From a virus, in the IMG/VR virus record IMGVR_UViG_3300031825_000189, positions 1-42,589 of that record: DNA of 42,589 nucleotides; one strand, given 5' to 3'. The notes under the pieces were generated by a model that was not told where the DNA came from, did no database searches, and saw only the letters and a program-made list of their open reading frames with translations. This document shows positions 15,656 to 25,250 of this stretch, one piece after another. The position numbers were made by a program, and so were the translations under genes. Position 1 is the first letter of the stretch. The number at the start of each line of letters is the position of its first letter.

Positions 15656-15679
15656 AAAAAGGCGCCCAGTGAGGAGCGC
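15656..15679 (-). terminator. Leftward terminator before the tail fibre gene
   Basis: Arms 15662-15667 and 15674-15679 pair with one G-U wobble on the leftward RNA, around a six-base loop. The A run 15656-15660 becomes a T tract. It separates the ejection-protein block and two + strand morons from the fibre gene. Confidence 0.65.
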
Positions 15680-15766
15680 ATTGGCTGATAATGACAAGGA
15701 TTTGGCTGACTTTGCTCTATACGAGAGCCCAACCGTCAGGCAGGATTGCTCAAACGGGAGGAATGA

Positions 15767-15991
15767 ATGAAGGCGCTAATCGTGGTCGGGCTGGTCGCCA
15801 CTCTCGCGGCGTGCGTCCCGGTCAGAGGCACAAACGAGCGTTGGCTTTCCGATGCCGAAATTGCGGCGAAGGATGAAGCGACGTGCGCCAGCTTCGGCGC
15901 GGTTAGAGGGACGCAACCCTATATCGACTGCCGCCTGAGGTTGCGGTCTGACCGCTCGGCAGAGGACAGTCGGAGGCGGTGGTCTTCGTGA
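15767..15991 (+). CDS. Small lipoprotein, 74 aa (moron)
   Basis: A signal peptide with hydrophobic core (ALIVVGLVATLAAC) ends in a lipobox LAAC with the cysteine at residue 16. The mature part is short and polar. A GGGAGG ribosome site precedes the ATG by 6 bases. The gene runs against the late genes in a two-gene + strand block and may be expressed from the prophage, for example in superinfection exclusion. The stretch 15680-15766 could hold its promoter, but I see no convincing -35/-10 pair. Confidence 0.7.
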   Translation: MKALIVVGLVATLAACVPVRGTNERWLSDAEIAAKDEATCASFGAVRGTQPYIDCRLRLRSDRSAEDSRRRWSS

Positions 15992-16227
15992 AGCAAATCG
16001 ACCATGACCCGCAGGAGTTCTCCGACAAGCGCGCAGGATGGCCATCGACATGGCTCATTGTGGCCCTGGTCTGGGCCGGCAACCTCTACTTTTTCTCGTT
16101 CGATTGGCGTTCGATGTGCTTGGGTCTGTTGACCGGCTGCATTCTAGTCGCTTGGGCGATGGACCTTACCGGCGGCAAAATCCCGATGTCATGGCGCAGC
16201 AAGTCGTCCCGCCGAACCGGCTCCTAG
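15988..16227 (+). CDS. Small membrane protein, 79 aa (moron)
   Basis: A GTG at 15988 overlaps the lipoprotein stop (GTGA), so the two are co-translated. Residues 19-37 (WPSTWLIVALVWAGNLYFF) and 43-60 (MCLGLLTGCILVAWAM) form two membrane helices. The last 39 bases overlap the convergent ejection-protein gene. With the lipoprotein it forms a possible surface or exclusion module. The function is unknown. Confidence 0.65.
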   Translation: MKQIDHDPQEFSDKRAGWPSTWLIVALVWAGNLYFFSFDWRSMCLGLLTGCILVAWAMDLTGGKIPMSWRSKSSRRTGS

Positions 16228-18252
16228 ATTGGTCATGATGGCGTTGGCGACAGCGCGAATGCCATCGTTCTTCGCCGTCTTCTCGCCAGCCATCGAAAGC
16301 ACCCGGCGCGCTTCGTCTGGGTTGGTTTCCATCAGAACCTTGGCGATGCGCTCGATGACCCGAGGGGGCAGACCTTTGGCCTCGTTCGAGCCTTTCGACG
16401 CGGCGGCAAGGATGGCCTGGATCGGCCTGCCCTGCATGAGGTTGGTCATGATGCCGGGGTCTAGCTTTGCCATCTCGGCAGCGTCAGCCAGATTGTCCGC
16501 CGTCTTGGAGCCTCCGAGCGCGGCCTTTGCCGTCTCCGACATCTGCGCTTCGCGGCCAAGACGACGGCCGAGCGTGGGGGCCTGCCCCGGCGCTGCCATG
16601 GCCGGCAGCTCGCGGCGCATGCTGTCCGCGATGAACGGACGCGCGCTGTCGGTCATGGTGCCGGCTGCGCTCTCTGCTTTTGCAATCATCGGGTCGAAAT
16701 AGCCGATACGCGCGCCGTGCTGCTGTTCTGGAGAAAGGCCGCCAAAGGCGCGCAGCGTGTCGTCTGTCCGGTTGCGGGGGGAAGCCATCGCCTTTCCGAT
16801 ATCGACCGCCTCGACAGGGCGTGACGCGGCGGCATAGGCATCGCGAGCGCGGGCATACTGCGGCGATGTGCGAGCCAGCGCGTCATCAAGCTGCTGCTGG
16901 ATCGGGCCAAGCGCGTCGGCCATCGCGCCCTGCCCATTCTCAACAGCCTTCGAGATCATGGCGTCGATGTTGGTCTTGGCCCGGAAAGCCTTTTCAACGT
17001 TGGTGACCGTGAGGCTGTCCGCCGCGAGGTAGGACCGCGCCTCCTTCAAAGCGTTGCGGATAGGATCGCGGATCGCCGCCTCCCCCGCCTCGATGCCGGC
17101 ACGCGCAGCGAGGTCAGTCGGGACAGCCCCGGCTGCGGTGGCGACGTTGTCCGCAGCGGGAGAAATGGCACGGTTCGCCGCAGCGACCGCAGGCGATACG
17201 TCAATCGGAGCGGTCTCTCGTGCGACAGGACCATAGTTGATTCCGGCATCGACCGAGCGCGAGCGCGAGGCGAGATCGGTGAACTGCGAGGCGGTCATTT
17301 TCGAACCAGACGCATCTTGCAAGGCACCGGCGACGCGACGCCCTTGATCCATCTGACGGCCGATCAGCGCATCGACAACTGCCTGGCGCTGGTCGTTGGG
17401 GTTGCGTGCGACCGTGGAAAGCATGCGCTGGCCGGCGTTGCCCATGGCGTCCGCCGCCGTGAAAACATCCTGACCGTCTGCCCGAGCGGAAGTTAGTGCG
17501 GCCGCAACATCATCGGCGGTCATGCCTGCCCGCTTCATGCCTTCACCAATTGCGGTGTTGGCGTATTCGTCGGGCCGCAGGCGGGCCATGAGCGGCGCCG
17601 AAAGAGCGCCTGCCACCTTGGACACACCGGAGATCACCGGGGGGGCCGCTGCGCCTACCGCACCGCCTAGAAGCCCGCCAGTAGCCGCCCCTTGAGCGCG
17701 GCCCTCCACGCCCTCGCCAGCGCCGGCGCCTGATAGAGCGCCGAGGATAGCCCCCTCCTTGGCGGATGCGGCGATGACGCCTGGCAGTGTCTTGCCGGCG
17801 TTGATGGCATTGGCTGTCGATGACAGGCCGGCTTTTGCCAGCCCGATGCCGCCCGTAACGCCCCCCGCCAGTTGCCCGGCAATGCGGTAGCCGCCACGGT
17901 TCTCCGAGTCGGCTTCATCGGTCGCATTCTCGCGAGCCTTGTTCGCGGCGTAGCGTTCCGAGAACGAGGCCCCGCTTTTCCCGGTCCCAAAGACGGGGTT
18001 CAGCGCAGCATCACCGGCCGCCGCCAGTTCATCGGCAAGCCCGAAGGTCAGCGTATCGGCGGCGCCGCGCACCGTCGCGTCGATCTTGCCGAGCAGGCTG
18101 TCGCGGGCGTCAGGCTCCTTCGTCGCAGGGGCGGCCGAGGCCTTGTAGTTCGCATAATGCGAGCGCATGGCGCCCTCGATCACATCGGGGGCTGTGCCCA
18201 CGGGAAACGAGAACGAAGAACCATCCGGCCCCTGGATTTTGATGTCAGCCAT
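16189..18252 (-). CDS. Large virion protein, probable DNA ejection protein
   Basis: A 687-residue protein. The start MADIKIQGPDGSSFSFPVGTAP (quoted in part) and a GAMRSHYANYK segment form a small N-terminal domain seen in podophage internal proteins. Residues 120-225 are rich in Gly/Ala with hydrophobic stretches (glycine-zipper type), able to cross a membrane. The rest is helical (coiled coil). Such proteins leave the capsid with the DNA and build a channel in the envelope. It lies last in the structural run, right behind the transglycosylase-bearing protein. Confidence 0.7.
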   Translation of the reverse strand: MADIKIQGPDGSSFSFPVGTAPDVIEGAMRSHYANYKASAAPATKEPDARDSLLGKIDATVRGAADTLTFGLADELAAAGDAALNPVFGTGKSGASFSERYAANKARENATDEADSENRGGYRIAGQLAGGVTGGIGLAKAGLSSTANAINAGKTLPGVIAASAKEGAILGALSGAGAGEGVEGRAQGAATGGLLGGAVGAAAPPVISGVSKVAGALSAPLMARLRPDEYANTAIGEGMKRAGMTADDVAAALTSARADGQDVFTAADAMGNAGQRMLSTVARNPNDQRQAVVDALIGRQMDQGRRVAGALQDASGSKMTASQFTDLASRSRSVDAGINYGPVARETAPIDVSPAVAAANRAISPAADNVATAAGAVPTDLAARAGIEAGEAAIRDPIRNALKEARSYLAADSLTVTNVEKAFRAKTNIDAMISKAVENGQGAMADALGPIQQQLDDALARTSPQYARARDAYAAASRPVEAVDIGKAMASPRNRTDDTLRAFGGLSPEQQHGARIGYFDPMIAKAESAAGTMTDSARPFIADSMRRELPAMAAPGQAPTLGRRLGREAQMSETAKAALGGSKTADNLADAAEMAKLDPGIMTNLMQGRPIQAILAAASKGSNEAKGLPPRVIERIAKVLMETNPDEARRVLSMAGEKTAKNDGIRAVANAIMTNLGAGSAGRLAAP

Positions 18253-20508
18253 TTACATGGGCTCCATCTTGCCAGTGGCGGGGTTGAACTTGAAGCTCCC
18301 AGGCTTCGACGTATCGACGGGCTTCGGCTGGACAGCCGGTGCGTTTACGCCACCTTTCGCCCTGGCACGATCAATGCCGCCCCGGATAACGTCCTCCAGA
18401 TCCTTGAGCGCTGCGTCAAAGCCTTCCTTGCTCTGGGCTCGATCGAGACGCGCGATGGCCGCCGTCGCTTTCGCTCCCTCGCCCTCGGAGATCGCGCCGC
18501 CGCCCTTAAGCTGGCTGAACGCCTCCAAGAACGCCTTGCCCTTCATCTGTTCGACTAGGCCGACAAAGTCACGCCCCTTTGTTCCGGGCGCGCCATCCCC
18601 GATGATCGGGAGCTGAGAACCCCAGCCCGTCGCGCCAAACTGGTTGCGGCCGGGGTGGTTGCGGATGGCCTCGATCGTCGCGAGCGATTCTTCCGCCTTC
18701 GCGATAGCCCCAGGCATATCAACCTTGGCCTCGCCTGCGGCCTTGCCCTCGACCTTTGCGGCTTCTGCGCCCGCGATGTTCTTGACCTCGCGCCCGACAA
18801 CCTGACCGCTACGCTTGTCGCGCAAAATTATCTCGGTCCCGGTGTCGATTTTCTCGATGCCGTTGGACACCTTCACGCCGGGCGGGAGCTTCATCGCGGG
18901 CGCGGTTCCGTCCTCGCCGGGCTGCAACAGCACCGTGTTGCCTTCAGCGTCGGTGCCATAGACGGGCACCAGCGAGCGCTTCACGTCGCTGGCATTCCGG
19001 TCCCGGTCCAGGATAACGCGGCCGTTCCGATCCACGAGCCGCTGATCCTTGCCAACCGCGATAGGCGCCTTGTTGTCGCCCTCGATCTTCTTGACCAGCA
19101 GAGCCATGGCGACCTTCTTCGTGCTCTCCGACGCATAGGGGCTCGTCAGCGCCTGGACGATCGGATCACCGGGGTTCTGTGCGACAGCCTTGGCAACCGC
19201 AGCAACAGCCGGGTTTTGAGCCGCAGCGGGCGCCCGAGCCTGTCCGCCCGTGAAAGCAGCCGTTACCCGCTCCAAGGGGTTCATGGGCGCCTGCGGTGCC
19301 TGCGGCTGGCCCTGCCGGGCCTGTTCGCTGATGACCTGTAGCTGTCGCATCCCGCCGTCTGGCGAATTGGACAGGTCGGGCATCATCTGCGGCTGCGGAG
19401 CGGCCTGCGGGGGCATCTGCCCAATCGCCTCGACGGCGCCGGGGGCCGGCAGATCGGCCGGGCGCGGCGGGGGCATCGGCGCCTGTGCCACCATAGGGGG
19501 CTGGGCAGCCTGCGGCGGAATGGCCGTGCCCATCCAAGGCTGCGCAACGCCTTCCGCCTGGAAAGCAGGATCGAGCGGCTGATCTCCGGTAGCGATAGCG
19601 TTGAAGGTCTGCGCGGTCATCGCGGGGGAAGGCTGCTCGCCCGGCGGAACGGCAAAGCCAGCGGGGGCAGATTGGGCCTCGGCAGGAACAGCGCCAAGCG
19701 CCGGCATATCGGCTTCGTTCGCCGCGAGCTTTGAGGTCCAGCGTCTGGCGAACTCTCCCGCTGTCATGTTGGCATTGCCGCCATTGAGCCTGACGGCATC
19801 AGCCCCGACGATATCAATGGCTCGTGCATTTGGGTTGGCCAGGAGCCTTGAAGCTCCGCCGCCGCCCTGCTGATGGGCCAGATATAGCTCACCAGCCGTT
19901 GGCTCACGCCCCAGAGCTCGGGTTAGAGTTGCCTTGTTGTCGGCCGCCAACCGCGCCGCAGCATCGGTGCTGGCAATCGGGTCCATCGGGTTTTCGAGGC
20001 CGTAATCCTTCGCCGTTCCATTAACGAACTGAAACAGGCCGCGCGCACTCGAATTGGGATTGGCCGCAGTCGGGTTAAAGTTGCTCTCGATCTTCGCCGT
20101 CTGCGCCAGATAGTTCGCTGGCAAGCCGTATTGCGCCTCCTTGGATGTGAAGACAGGAGCAAGCGCGGCTGGGGTAGCGGTGACCGCAGCGGATGGGTCT
20201 GCCGTGGCTGCTGATGGCGATGATGCAGCAGCGGCAGGGGCACCGGTCATCCCCCCTAGTAGCCCCGCCAGAAGGCTCCGATCCTCGGCAGCATTCGCCT
20301 TTTCGGCTTCGCTCGCCTTGCGATCTTCCCACCCGCCAACGAGAGCTTGAGCGACACGCGCGGCGCCTTGGGTCCAGTGCTGGATAGGGCTATAGTCGCC
20401 GCCCTGCTTCGCCAGCAGCTCAGCAACCTTGCGCTTGCGCTCAACCTGCTCCGGTGTCAGGCGCTCGCCACCAGAGCCCCAGACGAAAGGTGCGGCGAGG
20501 TCCACCAT
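18253..20508 (-). CDS. Internal virion protein with lytic transglycosylase domain
   Basis: A 751-residue protein. After a helical N-terminus and an Ala/Ser linker, residues 120-270 form a soluble lytic transglycosylase domain. It has QYGLPANYLAQTAKIESNF with catalytic Glu141, SSARGLFQF (residues 153-161) and a later YLAHQQGGGGA. It opens the peptidoglycan during DNA entry. Residues 280-430 are Pro/Gln/Ala-rich and flexible. The C-terminal 300 residues are mixed alpha/beta with long helices. It is translated just before the 687-residue protein, as expected of an ejection complex. Confidence 0.85.
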   Translation of the reverse strand: MVDLAAPFVWGSGGERLTPEQVERKRKVAELLAKQGGDYSPIQHWTQGAARVAQALVGGWEDRKASEAEKANAAEDRSLLAGLLGGMTGAPAAAASSPSAATADPSAAVTATPAALAPVFTSKEAQYGLPANYLAQTAKIESNFNPTAANPNSSARGLFQFVNGTAKDYGLENPMDPIASTDAAARLAADNKATLTRALGREPTAGELYLAHQQGGGGASRLLANPNARAIDIVGADAVRLNGGNANMTAGEFARRWTSKLAANEADMPALGAVPAEAQSAPAGFAVPPGEQPSPAMTAQTFNAIATGDQPLDPAFQAEGVAQPWMGTAIPPQAAQPPMVAQAPMPPPRPADLPAPGAVEAIGQMPPQAAPQPQMMPDLSNSPDGGMRQLQVISEQARQGQPQAPQAPMNPLERVTAAFTGGQARAPAAAQNPAVAAVAKAVAQNPGDPIVQALTSPYASESTKKVAMALLVKKIEGDNKAPIAVGKDQRLVDRNGRVILDRDRNASDVKRSLVPVYGTDAEGNTVLLQPGEDGTAPAMKLPPGVKVSNGIEKIDTGTEIILRDKRSGQVVGREVKNIAGAEAAKVEGKAAGEAKVDMPGAIAKAEESLATIEAIRNHPGRNQFGATGWGSQLPIIGDGAPGTKGRDFVGLVEQMKGKAFLEAFSQLKGGGAISEGEGAKATAAIARLDRAQSKEGFDAALKDLEDVIRGGIDRARAKGGVNAPAVQPKPVDTSKPGSFKFNPATGKMEPM

Positions 20509-21584
20509 CAGAGCACCGCCTTTGCGTAGTACACGGCATCAAACCCGTCCGGCGTCGTCGTGACGGCTTCAGGGTGGACGGCGCGGACTTCGTCAGCCAT
20601 GAGGCCAATATGAACCGGACCGCCGTCCTTGTAGCGGTAGGCGTAGACGGGAAGGCCGTTGTTGAGTGTTCCGACGCGCTCGATATCGGTTTTTAGGCGC
20701 CGGTCTGATTTGATCGCCGCCCCGCCAAGAGTGCCGGCAAGCCCGAACAGGCCTCCCATCATTGCATTGTTAGATGCCACCTTCTGCTTGTAAGCGTCCA
20801 TCTGTGCGTTGTAATTGGCCTGCACCGCGCCTTGATAATCAGTCCCCGCCACCTGCGTCTGAGGCGTGCTGACGAACTGAGGAAGGGAAACCTGAGACCC
20901 GTTCATCAGCGCAGAAATCTCATTGATCGGCTGGTTGCGCTGCGTGAGCAGTTCCTGGATGCCCTGTTGCCTTGCCGTCGAGGCAAGCCCGAACATGCGG
21001 GACTGCTCAGTGCCAGCATTGAGAATAGCGCCTAGCCGCGCGTCATTCGCATTGCGCCCCAGTTCATCGGCGGCATCATTATAGGCCTGTGATCCAGGAC
21101 GGAGACCCTGATTGATAAGCCTGCTCTCAAGCGACGAACGATCCCGCGAGATTTGCGGGTTTAGACGCGCCATAAGAGCATCTTCATATTTCTGACGATC
21201 GGCTGAGAAGTCGGTAGGGAGAGGCGCGGCACCAAGAGAGCTAAAATCGATGGGTTTACCCAGAAGATCGCCAATGCGTGCTGACTGATCGCGGCCGATC
21301 CCGGCAATGTTCTCTTCAGTTTGATTATTCAAATCTTGGACGCGCTGCCCAGATGGCGAGAGCGTCGTTGTAGCCGTGTACTGCGGAACGATGTAGTGCG
21401 ACCCGGTAAGGCTATCGACGAGATCCTGATTGCTTGTATGAGTATAAGTCAGTGATCCATCAGGCGTCACCTGATTGGTCATGTTAAGAATACCCTGCGT
21501 AATTGCAGTGTCGCGGTTGGCGCCGGACTGCGCGGCAGCGGTCGCTACCGGGTCCGGGGCTGCTGGTGCCTTGGGACTTTTCAC
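20508..21584 (-). CDS. Virion protein with S74-type intramolecular chaperone end
   Basis: The start is taken as the GTG at 21584 (GTGA overlap with the acetyltransferase, GGAAG upstream); a GTG at 21596 is an alternative. About 358 residues. The N-terminal 240 are helical with YDQ-rich low-complexity parts. Residues about 290-358 read SDRRLKTDIERVG, GLPVYAYRYKDGGPVHIGLMADEV and VYYAKAVL (quoted in part), typical of the peptidase S74 chaperone of endosialidase. That domain trimerises fibres and is often released by self-cleavage. It precedes the ejection proteins, so it could be a fibre or a stopper. Confidence 0.75.
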   Translation of the reverse strand: MKSPKAPAAPDPVATAAAQSGANRDTAITQGILNMTNQVTPDGSLTYTHTSNQDLVDSLTGSHYIVPQYTATTTLSPSGQRVQDLNNQTEENIAGIGRDQSARIGDLLGKPIDFSSLGAAPLPTDFSADRQKYEDALMARLNPQISRDRSSLESRLINQGLRPGSQAYNDAADELGRNANDARLGAILNAGTEQSRMFGLASTARQQGIQELLTQRNQPINEISALMNGSQVSLPQFVSTPQTQVAGTDYQGAVQANYNAQMDAYKQKVASNNAMMGGLFGLAGTLGGAAIKSDRRLKTDIERVGTLNNGLPVYAYRYKDGGPVHIGLMADEVRAVHPEAVTTTPDGFDAVYYAKAVL

Positions 21585-21967
21585 GTGATCTTCCACTCTT
21601 CTCTGAGGATGCCAAGGATCACACCATCTCGGCCGGGGCCGAACAGGTGACGCTTGCGGCCCTCGGGTTGAGCGCTAAGCCGCTTTGCCATCTCGATGAC
21701 GGCAGGATTTTCGGTCGTGAACGAAACGCGGATGCAGCCGAGTTCTTTGAAAACATAGTCGGCGGCGCGGCGCAGAAGCCGGCGGGGCAGATGCCCGTTC
21801 ACGCTCGCAACCGTCAGCTCGATGTCGGTACCGGTCCAGCAGTTGAAGACGATGCCTGAAACGATCCGGCCGTCATGCTCGACACCGAGGCACGTATAGG
21901 GCGGCTGGAATTCCGTACCGACCATCTTCCCAACGAACGCTGCCACGCGCTCATCCGAGACAATCAC
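21581..21967 (-). CDS. GNAT-type acetyltransferase in the tail region
   Basis: A 128-residue protein starting at a GTG (21967) that overlaps the previous stop. The order of elements fits GNAT: an N-terminal strand and helix, GRIVSGIVFNCWTGTDIELTVAS, then RRLLRRAADYVFKELGCIRVSFTTENPAVIEMAKRLS, with the acetyl-CoA loop near HLPRRLLRRA. Similar acetyltransferases are found beside tail genes of other podophages. It may modify a virion or host protein; the substrate is unknown. Confidence 0.7.
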   Translation of the reverse strand: MIVSDERVAAFVGKMVGTEFQPPYTCLGVEHDGRIVSGIVFNCWTGTDIELTVASVNGHLPRRLLRRAADYVFKELGCIRVSFTTENPAVIEMAKRLSAQPEGRKRHLFGPGRDGVILGILREEWKIT

Positions 21968-23769
21968 GAAACCAGGTCCCCTATTTCATACATCGTATCG
22001 ATGCGGACGAGGTCGAGGTCAGGCGGGGCGATGCCGCCAGATGTGATCTGCAAGCCGATGGACATTGCGTAACCTTGCCCACCGACGGATTGCCAGCCGC
22101 CGAAGGTGCTTTTCTGGTAAGACTCCGCCCAGACTGCTTGCCCCCAGATACCGGTACCCCACGTATCCCCGTCGATTACCGGGCTCACGTCAGGCGCGGC
22201 CGGCAAAACTGTGTCGAAATCGAATTTAGCCGTGAGGGCCAGATTTGCGGCAGTGGGAGACCTATAGACCGCGCGAGCCAGAGACTGAATTTTCAGGGCG
22301 GCCGGCGCCTTGAGGTCATCGAAAAGAGGCACGCAACTGCAAACATATGGCGCCCCCTGATCCGCGCCGGTCACTTCCGCTTCGACCACAGTGCCATCTT
22401 CTGTTCCCCAGAAGAGCCGCGAACCGAAAAGCTGAAGCGTCGTTCCATTCCAAGCCGTAAACGGAGCCCATGCCCCTGTGAGCATGTTGACGACGAACAT
22501 ACCCTCAGGGTGGCCATCAGCAGGCGGGAAAGCCACCAACAGCATTTGCTTGGTAGGCCATGACTCGACGGCCCAGGGGCGAGAGATGCGAGCCCCTACC
22601 GCCAGCGTCCATTCATCCTGGATCGGCTGCGATACCGCTATCATGGTGAGGGCGCCGATGTCCTTGTCAACGGCCTGCGAGATCGGAATGAGGCCGATAT
22701 CGGTCGCGATCAGGATATCCCCGCCCGCCTTGACCCACGCGTCCTTCCCGAGTGGGAGTCCGACCCGATAGACGCCCTTCAGCGACCACGCCGCGCTGTC
22801 GCTGGGATCTATGCCGCCATAGACAGCAACCTCTCCCTCGGTCGTGAAGAAGGCTAGCGAAGCCTGCAAGCCAGCCCCTTCATCCCTCGACCATTCCGCG
22901 ATGAACAGCAGAGATCCGCCACGCTCAAAGACGCCACCGAGCGGGAACTTATGAGCTGCGCCGCTGATCGCCTCCACATCGAAGTACCAAGCGTTCAGGC
23001 TCTCTTTCTCGATGGCCCAGACACGGCTTCTATGCGACGCCAGATAGGACAGGCTCGACATGGCGATACCAGTCACGCCAGGAGTGAGCAGTACGGCCAC
23101 CCCGTTGACTGTGGCCGAGCCAGTCGAAGCCGTAATGATCTCGTTATCCTGAAACGTGCCGGTGACTGCGTTAATCCAGAGGTAGCCGGTCGTCCCGCTG
23201 TCGGAAATCCGATAAATGACGCCTGTCGCCCCGGAAGTGCCCCCCGTAACCGTTAGACCTGTCGCGCCCCATTCCACAGTCTGCGCATCATAATCGAGGC
23301 GGTAAAGGTTGCTGTCCGTAACTGGATACCAATCAACCCCATTGAAAATTAGACCATCGTCCTCTCCATTGACCCCGATCAGGAACTCGCCGCCAGCCGT
23401 CTCGAACTGGAGCCACGACCAATCCCCACCAGTCATTCCGCTATAGGACGGCGTTGGAGATACATCTGGGTCGACAACGGTTGTAAGGTCATAGAGATCG
23501 GTTGAGTTTGTGGCAAAGAAACGGGCGTTGTTACCGCTGTTGTAGATCGCCATGGATGTAACTGGATTACCGGACCCGATCGTTGCGTATTTCTGCGATC
23601 CCCGGCGCATCCGAATGCCGGTAGGCGTCGGGAACCAGTTCTCCAGAACTGCCGCACCTTCAGACTTTGGCGCAGCAAGGTTCTCGTTGGAAATCCAGCC
23701 ACGCCGGGGGGCGGGAAACGACTTCGGCAGCGATACCCTGCGCTTGGTCTTCGGCGCGGGCATCCTCAT
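21964..23769 (-). CDS. Tail nozzle/stabilisation protein (P22 gp10- or T7 gp12-like)
   Basis: A 601-residue, beta-rich protein with a basic N-terminus (APKTKRRVSLPKSFPAPRRGW) and a WFPTPTGIRMRRGSQKYAT block typical of podophage tail nozzle proteins. The later part repeats strands with W and G in a beta-propeller pattern. It assembles below the portal adaptor to close the tail. It follows the adaptor gene with a four-base overlap, in the usual podophage order. Confidence 0.75.
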   Translation of the reverse strand: MRMPAPKTKRRVSLPKSFPAPRRGWISNENLAAPKSEGAAVLENWFPTPTGIRMRRGSQKYATIGSGNPVTSMAIYNSGNNARFFATNSTDLYDLTTVVDPDVSPTPSYSGMTGGDWSWLQFETAGGEFLIGVNGEDDGLIFNGVDWYPVTDSNLYRLDYDAQTVEWGATGLTVTGGTSGATGVIYRISDSGTTGYLWINAVTGTFQDNEIITASTGSATVNGVAVLLTPGVTGIAMSSLSYLASHRSRVWAIEKESLNAWYFDVEAISGAAHKFPLGGVFERGGSLLFIAEWSRDEGAGLQASLAFFTTEGEVAVYGGIDPSDSAAWSLKGVYRVGLPLGKDAWVKAGGDILIATDIGLIPISQAVDKDIGALTMIAVSQPIQDEWTLAVGARISRPWAVESWPTKQMLLVAFPPADGHPEGMFVVNMLTGAWAPFTAWNGTTLQLFGSRLFWGTEDGTVVEAEVTGADQGAPYVCSCVPLFDDLKAPAALKIQSLARAVYRSPTAANLALTAKFDFDTVLPAAPDVSPVIDGDTWGTGIWGQAVWAESYQKSTFGGWQSVGGQGYAMSIGLQITSGGIAPPDLDLVRIDTMYEIGDLVS

Positions 23770-24446
23770 GCGATGTAGCCCGGATAGGCGACCAACGCGC
23801 CGTCAGGAATGCGCGGCGTGCCCATGTAGAGAATGCGCGATCCCTTGTCGCGGCCTGCCTCCTCACCGAAGGCAATCTCGTAGTTCTTCAGATGCTCGGC
23901 ATATTCGAGGCCCTTTTGAGCCTTCCAGCGCCAGACGATGCCGAGCGTCAGCAGGCGCTCAGGCAGAAGGAATGTGTCCGTATCGACCGTGAAGGCCGTC
24001 TTGCTGCCGGAAACGATGATGTTCGACTGGTAGTAGTAGCGGGCCGTCTGCGTCGAGGCCATGGCGGGCTTGATCTGGATTTCACCACCAAGGTTGATCC
24101 AATAGCCAGGGGCCCCAACGACGGGCGTGATGTCGAATTCAAGCCACTGGTCGAGGTCGCGGGCCTTCAGGAACGGCAGGCGGGCAAGCGAGCCGTAGAT
24201 ATTGGAATCGAGCGGCATCCTGTCGTAATCGGAGGGCAGTGGGAAACTCGTGTCGCTCCCGTCGCCAGTGATCGTGGCGAGCGTCGTCAGCTTGCGCCAG
24301 TCATGCGCCTTAGCGATGGCCGTGGCCGTCTCGTTGGCGAGGTCAGCAAGCTCCTGAGCAAACGCGCTCGTACCACCGAATATGGTAGCCGGGCGCGGTT
24401 GCGTAAGCTTGATGGCCGCTGACTGGCAAGCCGAGAGGACGGTCAT
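23766..24446 (-). CDS. Head-tail adaptor (P22 gp4 / T7 gp11 type)
   Basis: A 226-residue protein. A helical N-terminus (ETATAIAKAHDWRKLTTLATI) leads to a middle PLPSDYDRMPLDSNIY block and a strand region with WLEFDITPVVG and YYYQSNIIV, then a final helical part (LGIVWRWKAQKGLEYAEH). This order is typical of the adaptor that sits between portal and nozzle in podophages. It is coupled to the previous and next genes by overlapping codons. Confidence 0.75.
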   Translation of the reverse strand: MTVLSACQSAAIKLTQPRPATIFGGTSAFAQELADLANETATAIAKAHDWRKLTTLATITGDGSDTSFPLPSDYDRMPLDSNIYGSLARLPFLKARDLDQWLEFDITPVVGAPGYWINLGGEIQIKPAMASTQTARYYYQSNIIVSGSKTAFTVDTDTFLLPERLLTLGIVWRWKAQKGLEYAEHLKNYEIAFGEEAGRDKGSRILYMGTPRIPDGALVAYPGYIA

Positions 24447-25168
24447 CAGGCGGCTGCCTCAGTCTGCATCTGATGCTCCAAGGCCACGTTGTCGGCATTG
24501 CGCATTGCAATGGCAGTGGCGCGCTCGATCAGCGTCTGACGTGATGGAGTGCCGCGCACGCCATCACCCGTCTCGCGCTTGATGTAGGATTTCAGCTCAT
24601 CGTCGCTCAGGTCTTCGATCGCCCGGTCGGACACGTCGGAAACCTCGACCGGAGAGGAACCGGCCATCAAGGCCTCCATCTGCCTCTGCATGCGCTCCAT
24701 CTGGGCGCGAAGCTCTGCGTTCTCCGCAGCGGCGCGCGAGGCGGCAGCGCCATCGGCTGCGGCAGCCAGATAGGAACGTGCCTGGTCGCGAAGCTCGCGG
24801 GCGCCCATGCCGAGGCTTGGCAGCATGTTGTCGGGAAGGTTGGACAGCTCCTCGACCGACAGGACACCGAGCGCCTTCAGCGACGCGACGCGGCCCGTGG
24901 TCATGATCGGCCACTGCTCCAGAGGCGTACCGCTGGCGGCGCGGGCCTCACCGCGCTTGAACGCGGCATAGTGGTCCGGCCAGCGCTGGCGGTGCTCGTC
25001 GAGCACGTAATTCACATGGGTGGCGAGGCGGTCGCCGGGAATGCGGATCTCGACCATCTCGCGCTCGTCGAAGACCGGGCGGCCCTCTTCGGCGCTCTTG
25101 GCCTTATTTTCGACGGCCTGCATATAGAAGCGTGGGCGAGCGGTGTCCTGTTCGGCGGGGGAGGCCAT
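24446..25168 (-). CDS. Phage structural-region protein with coiled coil, 240 aa
   Basis: Start at 25168 (ATG, MASPAEQDTARP) is preferred; an ATG at 25198 lies at the end of the terminator T tract. Neither has a good ribosome site. An N-terminal alpha/beta domain (PVFDEREMVEIRIPGD, then NYVLDEHRQRWPDHYAAFKRGE) is followed by a helix-hairpin-helix-like LKALGVLSVEELSNLPDNMLP, a coiled coil (residues 150-185) and an EDLSDDELKSYIKRETG segment. It lies between coat and adaptor. The role is unknown; a head-completion role or head-associated scaffold is possible. Confidence 0.6.
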   Translation of the reverse strand: MASPAEQDTARPRFYMQAVENKAKSAEEGRPVFDEREMVEIRIPGDRLATHVNYVLDEHRQRWPDHYAAFKRGEARAASGTPLEQWPIMTTGRVASLKALGVLSVEELSNLPDNMLPSLGMGARELRDQARSYLAAAADGAAASRAAAENAELRAQMERMQRQMEALMAGSSPVEVSDVSDRAIEDLSDDELKSYIKRETGDGVRGTPSRQTLIERATAIAMRNADNVALEHQMQTEAAA

Positions 25169-25199
25169 GAGGATGACTTTCGTTTGAGGAAAGGACATG

Positions 25200-25228
25200 A
25201 AAAACCCGCCGCAATCGCTCGCGGCGGG
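25200..25228 (-). terminator. Leftward terminator after the head genes
   Basis: Arms 25205-25212 (CCCGCCGC) and 25221-25228 (GCGGCGGG) pair perfectly. The A run 25200-25204 gives a T tract on the leftward transcript. It follows the 51-residue gene and precedes the tail genes. Confidence 0.85.
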
Positions 25229-25250
25229 GTCGTTAGCAACGATGCTCTGA

